Origin: Liolophura sinensis | Lineage: Eukaryota; Mollusca; Polyplacophora; Chitonida; Chitonidae | Direction: 5' to 3' | NCBI RefSeq assembly: GCF_032854445.1 | Contig: NC_088295.1 | Span: 13,627,385-13,691,384, forward strand | Length of the DNA: 64,000 bases | Part shown: positions 38,601 through 51,256 of the stretch, one piece after another | Numbering within the stretch: position 1 is the first letter of the stretch | Layout: each line of letters begins with the position of its first letter | The notes under the pieces: model-generated | Seen by the model: the letters and a program-made list of their open reading frames with translations, nothing else | Database searches by the model: none | What the model was told of the DNA's origin: nothing | Position numbers and translations under genes: made by a program

Positions 38601-41600
38601 GTTGCATGTAGCAGAAGGGCCATTTCACAAAGTGTTGTGAGGCAGGTCTCTATCATTTACAGACCACCACAGACGTATGATCATTTGATTTACAACCTGT
38701 GTACTTGTAATACTCAACGATGGTATCACAAATTATGTCAGACAGTAGCGTACCTTCTTTGTCCAAACCACATTCCACTCCCCAAATACATTTTTTGTTG
38801 TTCATTTTAGCATTTAGTCAGCTGTTTCTAAAAAACAAATATCAGAGTCCGTGCAAAATTCATCCGGGATACCAAGGATTTATGGGAATAAGAAGACGGC
38901 ATCTCACCAGACAACTCTTGGAATTAATTAAATCTTATTATATCATTTTCTTTCTCTGAATTTATTACAACTGAAGAATTTAAATTTTGCTAATTCATCT
39001 TTCTCGCATACAAGTGAGGTTTTTTTTCTGTTTTCTTTCATGAAATACAATAATATTAGTAGAACACCATGTTCAAGCTGAGGTGGTTTCTCTGACATCT
39101 GCGATAACTAGGTCAGCACTGCTTTCATCTCAGAAGGCACCGCTACAAAATTAAAACATAAAATCCAGCGATAGTCGAATGCCTAGTTCAGCTTAAGTGG
39201 TACTTAGATTTATTTCCGTTTGTTTCAGAATTTAGCATGAGTCTAGTTGTACAACAATTGTTTTGTATGTTTATAAACATTTAATAGGGGTCAAAATTAC
39301 CATCACAACCCTCCAGGGGCTATGACGTGAATTAATAATACCCCGTTCGCTGTAAATGATATAGCAGATCTACTGTATCAACAGTGTAAGCAGTGGGAGA
39401 AATATTCTTCCAGTTAAATATTCTTCCAGATGTCCAGTTTCTGAGAAAACTGTATTTATCAACTTGGGTCTTTATCACCAAAGTTCACAACTTTTATCTG
39501 CCAGGGGCTACTATTATGCAGAAATTACCTTTGACGTTAGACGGTTAGAGTAAATGTAACGTCACCTTGCTGACGATAACAGAGACGCGCTGAAGCTGTG
39601 ACAAGACAAAGTTTAACTAAACTCTTACTGGGGAGAAAAAAATCTAAAAACTATTTAATGTCGGTTTAAGATACTTTGAGTGGTAGTCTTTCAGTGGCCA
39701 TAAATATTAGCCAGGGGCTGTCTTTCACTTTAAAACAAACAGTCCGGTGTTAAGGAAAATGAAGAAAGATGTGCCAAAGAGAATTCCTTCTACATTTTTT
39801 AGGCATATTTTATATTTCTTTATAAGCCCTCTATTTTCCATCACTGGTCACAAATATTCAGAAATGACAAATGACATCTATGAACATACTGGTAACAAGG
39901 GACCAGCATAGCACCCCTAATTCAACCTCTCTCCTCATCAAAGTTGGTTTCACAGCTATCATCATTGACCACGGCAGACTACTTAATCTCCTGACTGTCT
40001 GCTGAGGCCTTAGGAAAACAGTATTTTAAAGCCATTTTGGCACCCCAGTTGGAAAGCTTGGAAGGTTTGTGTACATACACTTCCTTATGTAAGGCCATAT
40101 CACATACTTTGTATTCAGAAATAAAAACCAAGCATTCCATGTATCCTTTAAGAAATATTTTAATCTGAATGTCATAAAAAGCAATGTGTTTATTTATTGT
40201 GTTGGCTGTGACAAAAAAAAACTGTATTGGAGGGTAAACTGAAAAGTCTAAAAGAATTTTAGTAGTACAATTTTACTCTCAGATAAATGTTCAGTTCAAC
40301 CTGTGCCTGGTCTGTTAAGCAGTTACTTGTATCACCTAAGGAGGTTGGTTTAAGATTTGCCCATGGACTTGTTTAACAGTGACCTCGATGAGCCAGCGTC
40401 TGGGAACACCTGAGTTTCAGCCTGACCAGACCAGTAAATTGTACCCAATCCACAAACAACTGTTAATCAGGAGGTCCCTCAGATGTAAACAGTGTGAACA
40501 TAACCTCAGCAAACCAGACTTCAACCCTGTCTCCATCAAGTTCAAGATTCAGCTTGTGGCATTGTAAGCATTCACTGGCCTCTGTAGTCATTGTCAGCCA
40601 AGAAATTCAAGGGGATTTGTCCCCTCTTCTATTGCTCTTTTGTGAACTTAATGTGTAGATGTGTAACGATGAGTTTTATACTGATTGTTATGTAAACGTT
40701 ACTTGAGACAATATGCCGAGGAATTTTCAATACATGTATTTTACAATGCCTACTGAAGAATGTCCGTAAATAAAAGTGTGACCTGTGGCTTTAAGTCAGA
40801 AGTTTTTCAGGCATGTGTTCAAAGTGAAAACTTTATGTGGACTTTGCTTGATATCCTCCACACATAAACCAGATGATTGTTGTATAATGTGTTTAAATAA
40901 AATATTTTTGGTTGCTGTTGTATAATTAGTTTAAATAAAATATATTTGGTTGCAGTGTTAAACGTCAAATAAATAACATGCATTTAGGTTCTGTTAGGAA
41001 GACTGCAGATGCAGTTGTAAGGTGACAGAGAGAGCTATTTTATTTATGTGGTGTTTAATATTTGAGTTATGAGTACATCTATAGTATTTAAACACGACTT
41101 AGATATGTCTGAACACTTGTATAAAATGTGTACACAGTGACATGGTCATTTGTTTACCTTGTCTCAGTTTACCCACTACTGTATAAAATGTTTTCTATTT
41201 GCTATTGTATTTTATTCAGGATCATAAAACCAGCATTGTGATACCTATTTGTAATTTCAGACACCATGTCCCGGAGATACGCATTTTGAAAATTCCCAGC
41301 TTTGAGCTGAACAAAGTAAGTCTAATAAGTAAACTTGAAAGGAACATCATTCTGGATCTTTTATTTGACGCTGTAAGTAATTGTACTGTGTTGTATGTAT
41401 TAGATTTTTCTGCTCGACAAATGTGCCCTTCAAATAGCCTCACTGAGTGAAACTACTTCCTGATGTGTAGAAAGTGTATATTTGATTAAGGTGGTTAGAA
41501 TGTTTATGCTGCAAAATCCCTGCAAATCTTTTGCAAGTCACCGAATGAAAATAATTCATGAATAAATGAATATAATAATCTAAAAGGCAACTGTTGAAAT

Positions 41601-44600
41601 ATCAACAAGTTCTGTGAACTTCAAAGGCTTGGAGGTGGACTAAGAGATCTAACTTGTGCGAAGTGTCTGTTTGATGTCATTGTGTGGCTTTGACTGGTAA
41701 TTACTGGTAATGTAAAAGGTATATTCAAAACAAATGGGTTGGATAAAAACACAAAAGTAATGGGAAACTTAATTACAAATTCTTTGGTCTTCACAACTGT
41801 TGTTAGCCATTTTGACAGAGACATACTTGTTTGCATGATTGATAGGTTCAGAAATATTGGACCAAGGTCTATCTGTTTACACACTGATGTATATGGAAAG
41901 GGAATAAATATAAGAACTACAGTGTAGGTTCATTGTTAAGATTAAATATTCACAATGACAAAAAACGGGTTTTGTATCACCTTGTAGAAGCCAACTAGTA
42001 GCATTGAGTATGTGCCTAGTCACAATCATGTTTAACCTAGAACAGGACATTGTTCCAGGGGGGAAATTTTTCAGATATTGAAAATAGAGGATCAGGAAAT
42101 TATTGAAAAAATGGGCTATCTGTTTTAACACATGTCACAGTTACATTACATACGGACGTATATATGTTGTAAGCTCATTACCCGTTTTCACTTCCTGTTG
42201 TCAGAGGATAGTGAACAGGACACTTTGTCATAACCATCCTTGATTCTATAAATTACATGTTTTTGGATGTAAAAATAAAAATGTAAATTAATATCTAATG
42301 TGTGAATGTAATGCTATGAAAGTACAGACTGTGTGGGTGTCTGTGTCCGATTTATGCCTGAATTTATTGCAGCATCATGAAATGAGCTGTTGTTCCACAT
42401 GACATCAAAATCACACTACCCTAAATCCTGAACCACAGACATAATGCATGTGTTTGCATATTAGAAAAATGTGGTCCGATTAATTCATAATCCCTGTGTA
42501 GTTGACATGTGCCTCTATCTTTACAACACATTATTGTCTTGAACATATTATGGATTATGTTTTCAAATTACACCTAAAGTTTTATTATTTATATAAAGGT
42601 GAAACGTCAGGATTTCCATCTCTGATAAAAATGATATCACACTGACTAAAGTTAGATATCGCTTTTGTTATTACAGACCCTGATGCCATGCCATCACAAA
42701 GAAATATTTTGTTTTATAACGTTCCAATTCAAGCTTAGCACAATGATGTCATAGTACAAGTTCAATCAACTTTAACATTTCTTACGTCATGCAACAAGAC
42801 ACGACGTCATACAAGATGTCATGTGCGACGTCACTCTATATACACAAGTCTGTGAAGGCCTACAGCTAAAAACATTGCTTTTAAAAACTTGTTCAAATAT
42901 ACAAAGTCATGATTTTGTCAAAATATAAATATTAAATAGAATATTGCACAGTGAAGGTTGAATATCAAATATTTTTCTTGTGAAAGGTGGAAATGATAAC
43001 TTACTGGACGTTTCGCGTCTCGTGGGTTATCATTTTCACCTCTCACTCCAAAAAATATTAAAGATATTCAGCCTTCACTGTGCAATATCCTCTATGTATT
43101 TTACTGGTCAATTTGTTGAGCATCTGGCATATATGGATTAATGTGTGTGAAGGGTATATGGTAATATGTCAGCTGCTCTCATATGGGATGTCCACATCCT
43201 GGTGTAAGCCCCATGTAAATTATCAGTTATATCCGATCAACAGGAATGACACTAAGCCTGTTTGTCCCCTGCAGATATGTCCTCTGTTTTATGTACTTCT
43301 CCGGTGCTGACCTTGACAATTGACCTCATTCCAGCTCTGTCCCAGCACACTCAGCCGATGACAGATTTGTCAGGCTACATGGAAAATGTGGTGGTTTCCT
43401 GTAGACTTGGCTGGGTGTTCTCCACCCATGAATCTGACTGCTGTTTATGTGAAATTGTACACTGTCTGAAACCTCAATCAAGTTAATAAAGGTTCTGTTT
43501 TTTCCTTGTTGAACTGTTAACACATTCTAGGTACAGTGGCAGTTATATGTAGTGATTTGTGGTGCCATTGTGACTGTATCAGAATGAGCAAACCTTAACA
43601 CCAGGTGTGAAAAAAAAGGCTGTGCCCCTCCTACCTGCTTATTGTAAAACAAGAAAAATAAACAGGACCTCCACAGATTTACAGAGCTTCAACTTTGGCT
43701 TGCATTAATTTATATTTTAATGGCTAAAGTTCATTTTATGAAAATGTGTCTTTAAATCATTTTTCACTTTGCTCAAAGCATGCCATCAAACTGTTGCTTA
43801 GTTGTATATCATAGTCTCAGATAACATAATGATTTACTTTGATTCCATAGGAAACTCAGCTGGTTCTGACCCTGTGCAACCCTCTAGTCTACAATACTAC
43901 CATCAATCTGCTAGCCGTTGATGGGGAGGATGACTTCTCTACAGCAAAGGTAAGCTAGATCTCCCAAAACTCATGAACCTGCAATACCATAATTCTCTAA
44001 TTGGTTCATGGTCATCAGTAACTGGTTCATTGTCATCAGAAATTTCCACTTATTGCTCTTACTAGTTTGCACTCCATGTAGCAGGATGCTTGCATACTTG
44101 ATTTTCATTTTGACATATTGTCAAGTTTGTAAAGCTATTCTTTCCTGATGTGTTTACTTTGAATGATTTATTTATTTATTTATTTGATTGGTGTTTTACG
44201 CCGTAATTCAGAATATATCACTTATACGACGGTGGCCAGCGTTACGGTGGGAGGAAAGCAAGCAGAGCCCGGTGGGAAACCCATGACCATGTGCATTGCT
44301 GGCAGACCTATAGAGGCTCCTGAGTGATTACGCTGCGCCAGCGCACTAACCAACTGAGCCACAGAGGCACCTACTTTGAATGAGTGCTGTAGTGTACATG
44401 GGATCTGGAGTCTGTCTCCTGCTTTGGAACATTTGTCAGATATTTAGCAACTTCTTTTGTCTGTGTAACTCATGGTTTCTTTTCCTTCAGGTGAAATTAC
44501 CAGAATCTCCAATAGTCTTGGCAAGAAGAGATGATGCTGCTGTCTATGATGACACCAACAATGGCCAGCCAGAGTTCAAGGATGACCCAAGGTCAGTGGC

Positions 44601-47600
44601 ATTTCAAACCTTAATTTTTGTAAACGTAAAAGTGTATGGCCAAAATGTGTGTAGATCACATGAGGATAAGGGTTACATGTATGTTCTCTTATATGCTCCT
44701 GCAGGAAAGCATGCTGGGTTTCCTTAGGGGAAGGTTTTTTGTTGTCATATCCTTAAGGCCTTCATGACTTTGATGAATGTTTTAGTCGAATTTCCTCATA
44801 GCATCAAGTACAAATGTAGTTTTTATGTATGTAACAAAGATATTTAACTGAAATTTTGGTCAGCTATAAAGGATTTCAAAAATATTAAATCTTCAACATT
44901 CTTATTAAAATTTTTGAAAAAGCTATTCATATTTTGTGGGATGTGCCATTGTTTGCCACAAGTCTAACATGTAGCCTTGTTTCTGCTTACAGTGTAATAG
45001 TCTTCAGACTGTCCAATAAGATAGGCTTTAATTTGTCAGTCACACCGGAAAAGGCGGACGAAGAGATAAAGGTATGTGGGATGCCTGTCTCCATTGCTGT
45101 TCCAATACTTACAAATGTGCTTACATGTATGTACAAGTAGAATTTTATTACTGTCAGTTATGTATAAAGCGGTGATAATCAGATAATGCGTTAAAATAAA
45201 TCAGACAAGAAACAAGATACTTGTACAAGGTATGGCTGTTTTCTTTTGAATCTTGATAAAGTGCTGTTTCAGTCATAAGAGAGACCAGGGTAAAATATTA
45301 AACTGATATGAAGGATACTCCATACAATATAGCCACCACCACGGTTCAAAAAAATTTACGCTGCATAAAGCTATGTAACCCCTATAAGTGAAGAGTCCTG
45401 AATTTTCTTGATGTGACGTAAGTAATATTTCTTATGTGACAATGAATTAAGCTAATATATCGTTGTGATATAAGGCAGTTATGCTGGAATGATGTCGTGC
45501 GTTTGAAAGTACAACGTCATTTGTAGCTATAAGTCAGTGATGGATGACGTCAGATGTTCTTGCATGATGTCACACCAGGCAAAATTGGAAACCGCAGAAC
45601 ATTTTTGTTTCTATATAATTTGGCCCCTTAGTTAACTCAGTTGATAGAGCGCCTTTATGGGGATCAGTAGATCCAGAGTCAATCCTGGGTCGGGTCACAC
45701 CTAAGCCCTTAAAAGAGGAAGTTGTAACTTCCTCGCTTGGCGTTGAGCATGAAGGGGATAGTGCAACGACTTGTGGACCCATATCAGTATAATGGCTTGG
45801 CGGGGCAGCTTACTTGCCTTAGGTTAGTCGTCTCAGTGAAGTAGCACTAGATAAAAGAGGTGTGGAAATCTGTTCTGCAACAAGGAGGCATATTACACAC
45901 ACATGCACTCTTAGGACTTCCTCATTGTCAAATAACTGAAAAATTGTTAAGTACGACGTTAAACCCCAAGCACTCACTCACTCTTAAGTCAGTCCGAAGT
46001 CAATCTGAGAGATGTTTGTTGCTACACTGACCATACAAGTATATCTTCTGATTTCAATAATTTTCTTCTAGTTTTATGTTAGGATGAGGGTCAGCCCCTA
46101 GATAATACCCTGTAAACTCCACCCTAGCAGTGTTTGTTGAGGTTTAGAATGTGTTGTTAACAACAGAGTAAATATGTACTATATATTAGTGAGGATTATA
46201 GGTGAACACTCATACATTTCTTATATCTCTTTTGTATTATAGTGTTGTTTGTCAATGGCAGTTATTCAGCTTTTGACAGTTAATGACCAAAGGTAATGGA
46301 AATCTCCAGTAACGGACTAACTTTTATGAGAATGTCATAATGAGTTAGCACTGAGATGACATATCAATCATTTACATAGGGGCACACCTCAAAAAGACAC
46401 TCTTTGTAAGGTGTGTTTGTTCAGGTAAATTATCTAAAGTACAGGTTTGTTAGTACATGTGTGAATCACGAAATTCTTACAAAGCCTGGCTGTTCGATGT
46501 GGTTACGCCCGGAAAATTAGGAAATACCAATGACATAGTGTGTGTTACACCTCAGTAAAACATGTGGAGTGTGTTTGTTCACATAAAGTAGAGTTCAGCT
46601 ATATGATAAATCACATAGCCAATTGTGCATGTAGAAAAAGGCAGCTTGTAGGTCATGGGAGAAACATGAAAGTTGTGGAAAGAGGACATATGACAAGTTC
46701 CCAGAACACAAGTTGTGTTAATATGTTATCATGTTTCCTTCCCGTCCTGTAAATACGAGTACTCAGTTTGCAACGCCCAGACAGTGTGTATATGTCAATA
46801 AAATATAAGCTGGTATTTCCCAGGAAAGATAATATATCACTTTGCCAGGCTTGTTGCTGAAAGTGATTCTTATAGACTGCTGCTACTATGAAGATGACTG
46901 GTATTTGAGTAGACAATGATAGTTACACAGGTACTATATAGTAATAGCCACTAATGTGAGTCACATTTTACACTTAGTTTCAGGCGAATCAGTTGTTGTT
47001 GTGTTTCCTAACTACACAACTCTGTAAGCAATATTGTAAAAATATACACATGTATTACATTTACATATTTTTTGAAGGTCATAAGAATTGTGATGCAACT
47101 GTTTTCGTAGTATGCGCTTGCTTGTTTCTTGTCTGAAATTCAGAAAAATTCAAAATACAAGTAAAAGACCGAATGCCTCTTCCACAAAATTTACACTGTT
47201 GTGACAGGCTTTGGGGGGGGGGGGGTCTGATTCCATTGAATGTCATGAAGATTTAATTTGATACATTAATTCATTATTCTTTAATGTTATCATTAAACCA
47301 GTCAATGATGTTGAATCTGTTCCTTTGATTAAAGTAGAAGGATATTATTAAAAGTGTGACATCAAGCAAAACTTTGGGTAACACATGTACATCTGCATAT
47401 GTTTTACTGTGACATGTGTATGTACTTTGAGAAAAACATAGGATAATTGTAATGTGTAAAAGATTATTGCTCAGTCGTGATATTTGTTATATCAGTTTAT
47501 ACATGTATAATGCTATATGGTGTGAATGTGGCATTGTTTAACACTGCCCTTGCAGGTGGTAAGGAGCTGTATTATTACAACCTAGCTGGCAGGACAGCAG

Positions 47601-50600
47601 GTGGTTCATGTGTCACTTAAGAGCTTTTAGTCTGGTTTCTCAGAAATTGAGCGCTGTTATCTGAGTTCTAAGGTTAGGAGTTATTTTTCAGAAATTCATG
47701 TACATTGACCCAGGACAGTGGGTTTTATTTTCGTTAACTGTTAATTCTACGTGTCTGATACCATTCCTTTGTATGAATGTTTTCACAGAAGACAGCCATG
47801 GACTCCCTTGATGATGTTTAACTGAAAGAGTATAGACGTGACCATATGCAGGCATTTGAACAGAAAGAAGGATATTTGAATAAATTTTAGCCAGTGGAAC
47901 TCAGTTGTAACAAACATTGCTGACTATAGCATTACCCGTTGATATAATACTTACATATTAGCATGGTTTGCGGGCATCATTTAGGACCTCTACTTTCACC
48001 CTTTTCATCACTTTGTAGATTAATAGAAAAAATTAATAGAAAGAAAACCTTGTCCCAAAGGTTTTATACTTTAGCATAAAACTTCCACCCTCCACCCATA
48101 AATAAAATTGCAAAGTCAATGAGCCTTACTCTTTAAACCTGTGCTAACTGCACAAACTGCCAGTAGGCTAGATGAAACTGTCATCATTATGCATGGGTGT
48201 GAGAATTAGATGTTAACCAAGTATTCTCACATTCCTTTACATTGGCTGCTTCAGCCTTAATATGCATTTGAAGCTTCATTTTTGTCAATTACATAGGGTT
48301 CCTGTTGATATGAAGATCACATGTTGTAAAGGCATAGTCAACATAATTATTTTTATGTTGTAAAATTGTTTTTGTTGCCAGCAGATATAGGTCTCTATTG
48401 TAACACAGGCACATGTGAGCCTGGATATCCTGAAGGAAAATTAAAATTTATACCTGTTGATTGCATATTGTTAGTACAACCTTGCAGCAGTTTGCAAGAT
48501 GTATTGCATGCAGTGTAAAGCTCTATGAAGCCTCTGCAGGATAGGTTACACTTTATAGCCTTTGTTTGCACCAGGTTTGATAGCTTTGTTTGACACAAAA
48601 GGGCACTTACTATGATGTTTAACTTATCCTGTTAACTATAGATAAAAATGTCTGTTTTTAACTTTTCTTCCAAGGACAATAGACTGTGAAGGTCATAGTG
48701 ACAACAATAGTGGGTTTTTCATTGGAAATCCCCAATGGAAATTTTGAACACATCAGATATGTGTTTAATTAGATACAGCTGTCAGGTAATACAGCTGTAT
48801 TTTTGTGTTGCCAGGTACTCCTGTCAAGTTACAACTTCTAAAAACATGTACTCATTTGTAGTACAATGCATGTGTCTGCACACACATGTACCTTTACAAG
48901 GTCAGGCCACATACTCTTATGTAAATGTGAAAAAGGTCAGCAGTATAAATAGGGGTGACATATACAAGCTGATGCTGATAGACACTTGGATGTGTTCTTT
49001 ATAAATATACATGACTGAGGACACTTTATCAAATCTAGGCCATTGATATAGATAGACTGCTTGTTGAGCAGTGTTCAGATACCAGGACCTGGTTTCACAA
49101 AACTTCTTAAGTTATTTGCTTAGACAAAATAATACTATACTTATGAAGCATTTGACTTAAGTTTTGTCGAGAACCCTGGACTTATACAAAAAATCTCCTG
49201 CTCTCTCAATTTCCTGGACTTACTAAGTTACGTGAAACCGGGCCCAGGTATAGAGAATGGCTGTCTCACTTACTGGTTTGTTGGGGACAGTTCTAGGCTA
49301 TCCACTCGTTAAGCGTGGCGTTAAGCCATAATCATTCATTCATTCATTCTAGGCTATCCGCATGTCACATGTTCTACAGGGTTATCTGTTGGTAGATTAT
49401 GCCAGGCAACACCAGGATATTATACAGGATATTTTGTGGGCCTTACATGTCTTGGCATTCAGTCACAGAAACAAATACCAGGATGTATCAGGATAACCCA
49501 TGTTTTTTCTGATGTTTTATCAGTGTACTATTTCAGTAACAGGATGTCTTAGAGTAAAGATATGAACTCTTGTTGAGTTTGATTTCAGTCCAGAATGTGT
49601 AGGTATTGGTGTGTAGAGTTTGAAGCTTTCTGTCAAATACTGTTTTTTAATGGAGGGCTTGCACATGGTTTGAAGAAATGGAGACATTTTAAACATGACA
49701 CACTGCTGATGCTAGTTTGTGTTAGGTGTCTTATATACAGTTTTTATGCGTGTTGTTGAAGGCCTCTCATGACCTTGTGCTGATACTGAATATCTTGGTG
49801 TTTGCAACTTGTTTATAGTGCCTTATACTATAGTACTATAGCCTTGTTTAAAGTACACTACATGTACATTTAATAAGCAAAAGCAAGGTCGGCGATGTCA
49901 CCTACATCTGACATGGGTTTCTAAATATAGATTTAGAGGATACATGTGATATGAGCAAGTTACCCAGATCCTGTATATTATATGGGAAGGTCGCATTCCT
50001 GGAGTGACTAAAAAAATTGTTAAGTATAAGGATTTAAAACCCCAAGAAAACATAGAATGCAGCATGTACATACATACAAACAGACACATAACTTGATAAA
50101 TATTTGACTTCTATATATATGGTATTATTTTATTCATGTATGTATTTGTGTGATTACTGTTAGTTCTCAGAATGCCATTCAATACATGCATTTTGTTGGG
50201 CACACCTGAATGCACATAATACAGGTACAAGTAATTGTTTTGTATATAGAATACCTGTATAGGACATTTATTATAAAAGTATGTAGGATTGTGAAATACT
50301 GCTGTACTGGTCCACAGATATGTATGCATGTGTATTTCCCTAGATTTGGGTTTGTGCATCTGAAAGTTTTGAACAGGTGTACTGTGATTGCTGAAAGAAA
50401 AAGAAACCTTAAAATCTCTGACATGTTTTCATTTTTATACACCTGACAAAATGTTGTGGTCAGCACAAACGATCTGGACATTCTCAGGTTATCACAAGTT
50501 CATTTTTGGCTGTTTAGCTCTTGTGAACAAAATCTCTTCAAAACTGAATGTTGGGCAGTGATGTATCCAGTCGTTGTGTTTGGAGGACTCAATCATTATG

Positions 50601-50969
50601 AGCTGAAAGGCAGATGGGTTTAGTTCAGTACAGGTGTTTTAGAATGTCCTGTGGATGTTGGAAAATTGAGAAAATTTTCTTGGAAGGAGTGTCTGTGTGT
50701 GAAAGGAAAGCAAGAAGCTGTGACATTCATTAGAATGACTCTAAAATGACTTTTGTACTGTCACCCCAGCTTGTGTTAATGAACACATTATGTGGTTGTA
50801 TTGTTGAAGTGTATTAATTAGCACCTTTGTCTTTCCCCAGGTGAGCTTCATTCTGCGTCATGAGTACAAGAACACAGCGGCTGCTCTCCCGAATGAGGAC
50901 AAAGAGCCCGAGATAGTACCTCTGGATCACAGAATCTTCCTGCACCTGGGCAAACTACCACAGAAATGA
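32639..50969 (+). CDS. DCTN4: Dynactin subunit 4 (p62), 13 coding exons, complete
   Basis: Dynactin p62 is part of the pointed-end complex of dynactin, the adaptor that lets cytoplasmic dynein carry cargo. Exons: 32639-32767, 33045-33115, 34471-34649, 35019-35062, 35282-35383, 37304-37368, 37913-38019, 40380-40563, 41261-41315, 43851-43949, 44491-44591, 44993-45071, 50841-50969. All borders are GT-AG and the frame stays open through 1344 nt (447 codons plus TGA), close to the roughly 460 residues of the vertebrate protein. The N-terminal zinc-binding part shows Cys pairs at residues 28/31, 36/39, 49/52, 68/71, 74/77 and 109/112, with the family signatures [15 protein letters not shown] and ASGGW. 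A lysine-rich helix (about 155-170) follows, then a second CxxC (268/271) in [15 protein letters not shown] and a beta-rich C-terminal half. The start is the first in-frame ATG and agrees with the family's length. Intron 12 is 5.8 kb. I recognised the family from its motifs; no search was run. Confidence 0.96.
35424..35568 (+). mobile_element. SINE family A, tail-side part in DCTN4 intron 5
   Basis: It begins TTCCATTCCTCTCTGGCCGT, passes GGGCTGTGCCTGGTTTCCTC, and ends AACACCAATCAAATAAATAA. It starts only about 40 bp after the exon 5 donor (35384). Confidence 0.85.
36486..36612 (-). mobile_element. SINE family A, diverged fragment in DCTN4 intron 5
   Basis: GTGTTTTACGCCACACTCG, TATTTCACCCATATGACGG and AAACCGGGGTAAACC match the family; the rest is heavily changed. 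Confidence 0.6.
37521..37662 (+). mobile_element. SINE family A, internally deleted copy in DCTN4 intron 6
   Basis: The head remnant GCCTCAGTGTTTGATTGGTT is joined, after a large internal deletion, to the end segment TCGCATAAGTAAAATATTCT, which runs to CAGTCAGATAAATAAATAC. Confidence 0.6.
38020..40379 (+). other. DCTN4 intron 7
   Basis: A 2.36-kb intron between two confirmed exons (codon split after the first base). No SINE or coding segment was recognised in it. Confidence 0.8.
41316..43850 (+). other. DCTN4 intron 9
   Basis: A 2.5-kb phase-0 intron holding the long hairpin at 42937-43094; otherwise nothing recognised. The stretch at 43370-43450 weakly resembles an old family A SINE. Confidence 0.75.
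42937..43094. mobile_element. Long near-perfect hairpin (MITE-like) in DCTN4 intron 9
   Basis: Arms of about 60 bp pair: ATATTGCACAGTGAAGGTTG with CAGCCTTCACTGTGCAATAT, then on through GAATATC/GATATTC and GATAAC/GTTATC. The loop is about 25 nt and contains GACGTTTCGCGTC. In the DCTN4 transcript it would form a stable stem. Confidence 0.85.
44167..44371 (-). mobile_element. SINE family A, copy in DCTN4 intron 10 with 12-bp target duplication
   Basis: It runs from the (ATTT)n tail to the head GTGGCTCAGTTGGTTAGTGC-like A box. Perfect 12-bp direct repeats of TACTTTGAATGA flank it (44155-44166 and 44372-44383). It lacks the middle of the body, including the promoter B-box region. It ends about 120 bp before exon 11. 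Confidence 0.92.
45621..45984 (+). mobile_element. SINE family B, full-length copy in DCTN4 intron 12
   Basis: The head looks tRNA-derived: an A-box-like segment TTAGTTAACTCAGTTGATAG and a B-box-like GAGTCAATCCTGGGTC. The body contains GCATGAAGGGGATAGTGCAA and CACTAGATAAAAGAG, and the tail ends CCCCAAGCACTCACTCACTC. The - strand open frame at 45570-45782 is a by-product. Confidence 0.85.
49086..49247. mobile_element. MITE-like element in DCTN4 intron 12
   Basis: The end CCTGGTTTCACAAAACTTCT is matched by the inverted end ACTTACTAAGTTACGTGAAA and CCGGGCCCAGG. This is a frequent type of short inverted-repeat element in marine invertebrates. The inside has no open frame. Confidence 0.7.
49990..50047 (+). 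mobile_element. SINE family B, tail fragment
   Basis: A short piece (TTCCTGGAGTGACT, then AAAAATTGTTAAGTATAAGG and TTTAAAACCCCAAG) matching the last 60 bases of the family B body. Confidence 0.55.
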
Positions 50970-51182
50970 ACTGTAATAGAGCATTTCAAACTGAAAGTAT
51001 CAGCGTGATCCCTTATGGATTGTCACTTAACATTATGATCAGCTCCGATTAGATCACTGTGTTCTTCAGTAGAAGCAGTGTTTGTGCTTATGCTGATCAA
51101 GAATCAGTTATTCAATAAGGTATGAAGGGATAAATCGAGCTTTAACTTTATTCTGTTCTAAATTCTCATGTTTTGTATTAAA
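50970..51182 (+). promoter_or_regulatory. Likely DCTN4 3' UTR with ATTAAA poly(A) signal
   Basis: The sequence after the DCTN4 stop has no other exon and contains the variant poly(A) signal ATTAAA at 51177-51182. A SINE remnant starts about 28 bp later, which would lie at or just past the cleavage site. The real end could be further on; only transcript data would show it. Confidence 0.4.
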
Positions 51183-51209
51183 ATGAGACTTGTACATGTA
51201 TGGAGACTT

Positions 51210-51256
51210 ATTTATTAATTTATTTGATAGGAGTTTTATGCTGTACCCAGGAATAC
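51210..51256 (-). mobile_element. SINE family A, tail fragment just after DCTN4
   Basis: TTTATTAATTTATTTGATAG, GAGTTTTATGCTGTACCCAG and GAATAC match the last 45 bases of the family in reverse. Confidence 0.6.

Larger units (their letters stand above)
45072..50840 (+). other. DCTN4 intron 12
   Basis: A 5.77-kb phase-0 intron before the last exon. It holds a full family B SINE, a MITE-like element and a SINE tail fragment; a 12-G run is at about 47214, and a TTCATTCATTCATT patch near 49335 may be another SINE tail. No nested gene was found on either strand. Confidence 0.75.

Noticed and set aside
43370-43450. Possible old family A SINE in DCTN4 intron 9
   Set aside because: Only loose similarity (TTCTCCACCCATGAATCTGA and TTTATGTGAAATT); not enough to list.
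49335-49350. TTCATTCATTCATT patch as a third SINE tail
   Set aside because: Too short to assign; only noted inside the intron entry.
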